Assembly (NCBI RefSeq): GCF_002563955.1
Contig: NZ_PDJE01000001.1
Span: 2,790,001-2,854,000 of the forward strand
Length of the DNA stretch: 64,000 bases
Reading direction: 5' to 3'
Source of the DNA: Paramicrobacterium agarici
GTDB lineage: Bacteria > Actinomycetota > Actinomycetes > Actinomycetales > Microbacteriaceae
Shown: positions 61,746 to 64,000 of the stretch, piece by piece
Numbering within the stretch: the first letter of the stretch is position 1
Layout: each line of letters begins with the position of its first letter
Notes under the pieces: generated by a model
What the model was told of the DNA's origin: nothing
Database searches by the model: none
What the model saw: only the letters and a program-made list of their open reading frames with translations
Position numbers and translations under genes: made by a program

Positions 61746-61751
61746 TAGCCT
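61746..61751 (+). promoter_or_regulatory. -10 element of a leaderless promoter (O-acetylhomoserine sulfhydrylase)
   Basis: TAGCCT, 6 nt before the ATG at 61758. No leader, so no room for a SAM riboswitch. Confidence 0.55.
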
Positions 61752-61757
61752 CGTGCC

Positions 61758-63047
61758 ATGGCAGATCGTGAGTACGGCTTTCGCACGCGGGCGATTCACG
61801 CGGGCAACATCCCCGACCCCGAAACCGGCGCCCGGGCGCTGCCCATCTACCAGTCGACGGCCTTCGTCTTCGACGACTCGGCGGATGCTGCAGCACGCTT
61901 CGCCCTTCAGAAGTACGGCAACATCTACGCACGCCTCGCCAACCCGACCGTCGCGAGCCTCGAAGAGCGCGTCGCGAGCCTCGAAGGCGGACTCGGCGCT
62001 GTCGCGACAGCATCCGGTCTCTCGGCTCAATACATCACGTTCGCGAGCCTTGTCGGAGCCGGCGACCACATTGTCGCGTCGTCGAGCCTCTACGGCGGGT
62101 CGATCACGCAGCTCGACGTGACGCTGCGCCGCTTCGGCGTCGAGACGACGTTCGTGCACTCGACGGATCCGGAAGACTACGCAAGCGCCATCACCGAGCG
62201 CACGAAGGCGATCTTCGCCGAGACCATCGCCAACCCCTCGGGCGAGATCGCCGACATCGCGGGGCTCGCCGACGTCGCCCACGCGCACGACATTCCGCTC
62301 ATCATCGACTCGACCATCGCGACGCCGTACCTCAACCGGCCCATCGAGTGGGGCGCCGACATCGTCACGCACTCAGCCACCAAGTTTCTCGGCGGCCACG
62401 GCACGACAATGGGCGGTCTCGTCGTCGAGTCCGGCCGGTTCACGTACTCGCGCGAGAAGTTCCCGCTGTTCCACGAGCCCGTGCACACGTACGGCGACCT
62501 GCAGTGGGCCGGCAACTTCGGCGAGTACGCGTTTCTCACGCGGCTGCGGGCCGAGCAGCTGCGTGACATCGGACCCGCGCTCTCGGCAACGAGCGCGCAG
62601 CAGCTCGCGCAGGGCATTGAGACGCTGCCGTTCCGCATGAGCGCCCACGTGCAGAACGCCCGTGCCGTCGCCGAGTGGCTCGAGCACGACGATCGCGTGG
62701 AGGCCGTGTACTGGGCAGGACTCGAGAGCCACCCGCACCACGATCGCGCGCAGAAGTATCTGCCACTCGGACCGAGCTCGGTGTTCAGTTTCGTCGTCGC
62801 GGGCGGCCGCGCAGTCGGGCAGAAGCTCATCGAATCGGTCAACCTCGCCAGCCACGTCGCCAATATCGGCGATACCAAGACGCTCATCATTCATCCCGGC
62901 TCGACGACTCACGCGCAGCTCACCGAAGAACAGCTGACGGATGCTGGCGTGCAGCCAGGCCTCATCAGACTGAGCGTCGGCATCGAAGACGCCGACGACA
63001 TCATCTACGACCTCGATCAGGCGCTCAGCCGGGCAGTGGAGGCATGA
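61758..63047 (+). CDS. metY: O-acetylhomoserine aminocarboxypropyltransferase
   Basis: 429 residues, PLP-dependent Cys/Met metabolism family. LPIYQSTAFVFDDSADAAARFALQKYGNIYARLANPT, TASGLSAQYITFASLVGAGDHIVASSSLYGG and the PLP Lys (about 209) in THSATKFLGGHGTTMGG identify it; the length and TIANPSGEIADI favour O-acetylhomoserine sulfhydrylase over cystathionine gamma-synthase. It adds sulfide to O-acetylhomoserine to make homocysteine. metX is not in the window. ATGA overlap with the next gene. Confidence 0.92.
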   Translation: MADREYGFRTRAIHAGNIPDPETGARALPIYQSTAFVFDDSADAAARFALQKYGNIYARLANPTVASLEERVASLEGGLGAVATASGLSAQYITFASLVGAGDHIVASSSLYGGSITQLDVTLRRFGVETTFVHSTDPEDYASAITERTKAIFAETIANPSGEIADIAGLADVAHAHDIPLIIDSTIATPYLNRPIEWGADIVTHSATKFLGGHGTTMGGLVVESGRFTYSREKFPLFHEPVHTYGDLQWAGNFGEYAFLTRLRAEQLRDIGPALSATSAQQLAQGIETLPFRMSAHVQNARAVAEWLEHDDRVEAVYWAGLESHPHHDRAQKYLPLGPSSVFSFVVAGGRAVGQKLIESVNLASHVANIGDTKTLIIHPGSTTHAQLTEEQLTDAGVQPGLIRLSVGIEDADDIIYDLDQALSRAVEA

Positions 63048-63049
63048 CC

Positions 63050-63631
63050 ATGACAGAGGACACCGCACGTGACACCGACGTCGTCACCCTGCAGAACGGA
63101 CTCAGCTGCGAGATGCCCGCGGACTCGCCGCTCGCCAAGCTGCTGAAGTCGCAGCGTACGTGGATCGGTCCCGATGCGAAACAGCGCCTCGCGATCCTCA
63201 AGGCGGCGAAGTCCGTCGCGATCGTCGGCGCCTCGGCGAACCCGGCGCGGGCAAGCTACTTCGTCGGCACGTACCTGCAGCAGTCGAGTGACTACACGCT
63301 GTACTTCGTGAACCCACGCGCAGACGAGATTCTCGGCGAGAAGGCGTACCCCGACCTCGCGTCTCTTCCCGAGACCCCGGACATCGCCGTGGTGTTTCGC
63401 AAGGCGAGCGACATTCCGCAGGTCGTCGATGACGTTGTCGCAGCGGGCATCGAGACGATCTGGGTGCAGCTGGGCATCTGGAACGAAGAGGCCGCGTACG
63501 ACGGCGAGAAGAAGGGGCTCACGGTCGTCATGGACCGCTGCATCAAGGTCGAGCACGCACGATTCCACGGCAAGCTCAACCTCTTCGGGTTCGACACAGG
63601 AGTGATCTCGTCGAAGAAGGGCCTCCGCTAG
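63050..63631 (+). CDS. CoA-binding domain protein
   Basis: 193 residues. KSVAIVGASANPARASYFVGTYLQQSSDYTLYFVNPRADEILGEKAYPDLASLPETPDIAVVFRKASDIPQVVDDV is a Rossmann-fold CoA_binding domain (YccU-like), with GIETIWVQLGIWNEEAA after. Its exact role is unknown; it is commonly paired with metY in actinobacteria. GGAGG sits 7 nt before the ATG at 63050 and only 1 nt before the ATG at 63044, so 63050 is chosen. Confidence 0.88.
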   Translation: MTEDTARDTDVVTLQNGLSCEMPADSPLAKLLKSQRTWIGPDAKQRLAILKAAKSVAIVGASANPARASYFVGTYLQQSSDYTLYFVNPRADEILGEKAYPDLASLPETPDIAVVFRKASDIPQVVDDVVAAGIETIWVQLGIWNEEAAYDGEKKGLTVVMDRCIKVEHARFHGKLNLFGFDTGVISSKKGLR

Positions 63632-64000
63632 CGCGGCGCATCACTCTCGGGGCACCGCGCGATCACGTGGAACACGTGCCAGTGCTTCGGCCCGTCGAAC
63701 GAGCGGCCCTCGCGCTCGTCTTCGTCGAGCAGAAGCGTCTCGAGTCCCCATAGCATCCGCTCTACGTCATTGTGCGTGTGAAAGGTCATTCCAGGTGTTC
63801 CCGCCCACTTATCACGCACGCCGAAGAACTCGACGGCGAGCAGTCCTCCCGGTCGAAGACACGTGCGGATCGCTCCCCACAGCGCATCGAAGTGCGAGGG
63901 CGGGCAGAACGGAAGCGAAAAGCCGGCGAAGACCAGATCGGATGCTGGCAGCTCGCTGATGTGCGCAAAGTCGCGGCGCTCGGGCGTGACACCCTCGACG
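63628..64000 (-). CDS. SAM-dependent methyltransferase, C-terminal part (runs off the right edge)
   Basis: The visible 123 residues read VEGVTPERRDFAHISELPASDLVFAGFSLPFCPPSHFDALWGAIRTCLRPGGLLAVEFFG, then WHVFHVIA at the end. LRPGGLLAVEFFG and the FAGFSLPFCPP segment are class I methyltransferase motifs (IV-V). The SAM-binding start is outside. Its stop overlaps the stop of the CoA-binding gene (CTAG). Substrate unknown. Confidence 0.8.
   Translation of the reverse strand, partial: VEGVTPERRDFAHISELPASDLVFAGFSLPFCPPSHFDALWGAIRTCLRPGGLLAVEFFGVRDKWAGTPGMTFHTHNDVERMLWGLETLLLDEDEREGRSFDGPKHWHVFHVIARCPESDAPR

Noticed and set aside
61521..61757. Possible SAM riboswitch before metY, and likewise before metQ.
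   Set aside because: metY appears leaderless and metQ shows none of the conserved SAM-riboswitch core; no methionine-linked RNA element was seen in either gap.

Overview
The window is GC-rich, densely packed bacterial chromosome. It suggests an actinobacterium of the Microbacteriaceae type. The grounds are the gene set (sigma factor of the SigB/SigF group, mfd, rsmI, protein O-mannosyltransferase, the order metG-tatD-rsmA-ispE-ABC-F, tRNA-Gln-glmU-prs), frequent GTG starts, many apparently leaderless genes, and heavy use of the word GGATGCTG/CAGCATCC. The genus was not determined. I see no prophage, insertion sequence, CRISPR array or rRNA.

Layout. 1-8229: housekeeping and stress genes (hisS edge, mazG, an aldehyde dehydrogenase, nhaA, a decayed kinase-like remnant, mfd, a histidine phosphatase). 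8365-21903: a SigB/SigF-type sigma factor followed by a large sugar-heptose gene block: three GT9 (heptosyltransferase-like) proteins, two GT4 proteins, one GT2 protein, GmhB, GmhA, two different HldE-type kinase/nucleotidyltransferases, an SDR, an aldehyde dehydrogenase and a tiny DUF2795 protein. 21925-24339: pth, rplY and a membrane protein. 24430-31978: gluconate/idonate catabolism (GntR regulator, idnD, idnO, GntP permease, gntK, a ManD-type dehydratase, gnd). 32048-35457: an IclR regulator with an MHS-type transporter and a D-2-hydroxyacid dehydrogenase. 35614-38129: prs, glmU and tRNA-Gln(UUG). 38213-41383: a MarR regulator and the methionine importer metI-metN-metQ. 41698-45227: a cold-shock protein, a small coiled-coil protein and a TrpXYZ-like ABC transporter. 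45596-56208: ABC-F ATPase, ispE, rsmA, tatD, metG, an aldo/keto reductase, an LPXTG surface protein and rsmI. 56325-64000: protein O-mannosyltransferase, a YeiH-type membrane protein, an APH-like kinase, an MFS exporter, an O-acetylhomoserine sulfhydrylase with a CoA-binding partner, and the end of a methyltransferase.

The most interesting part is the heptose block. The genes for the enzymes that turn sedoheptulose 7-phosphate into ADP-heptose sit in a Gram-positive-type genome that should have no lipopolysaccharide, next to three heptosyltransferase-like genes. The block is read from two divergent intergenic regions (about 10134-10238 and 17809-17946). All four outward promoters I can find there have the form G(T/G)T-like -35, 15-16 nt spacer, (G/A)GG(T/A)A -10, which is the promoter type used by SigB/SigF sigma factors. 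A gene for that kind of sigma factor lies immediately beside the block. This points to a stress-controlled heptose glycoconjugate, whose product cannot be named from sequence.

Other structures of note are a glmU ribosome-binding site lying inside the adjacent tRNA-Gln gene, palindromic operators at the gluconate and IclR promoters, paired inverted repeats of one family in two distant intergenic gaps, and a recurrent -10 element placed 6-7 nt before start codons.
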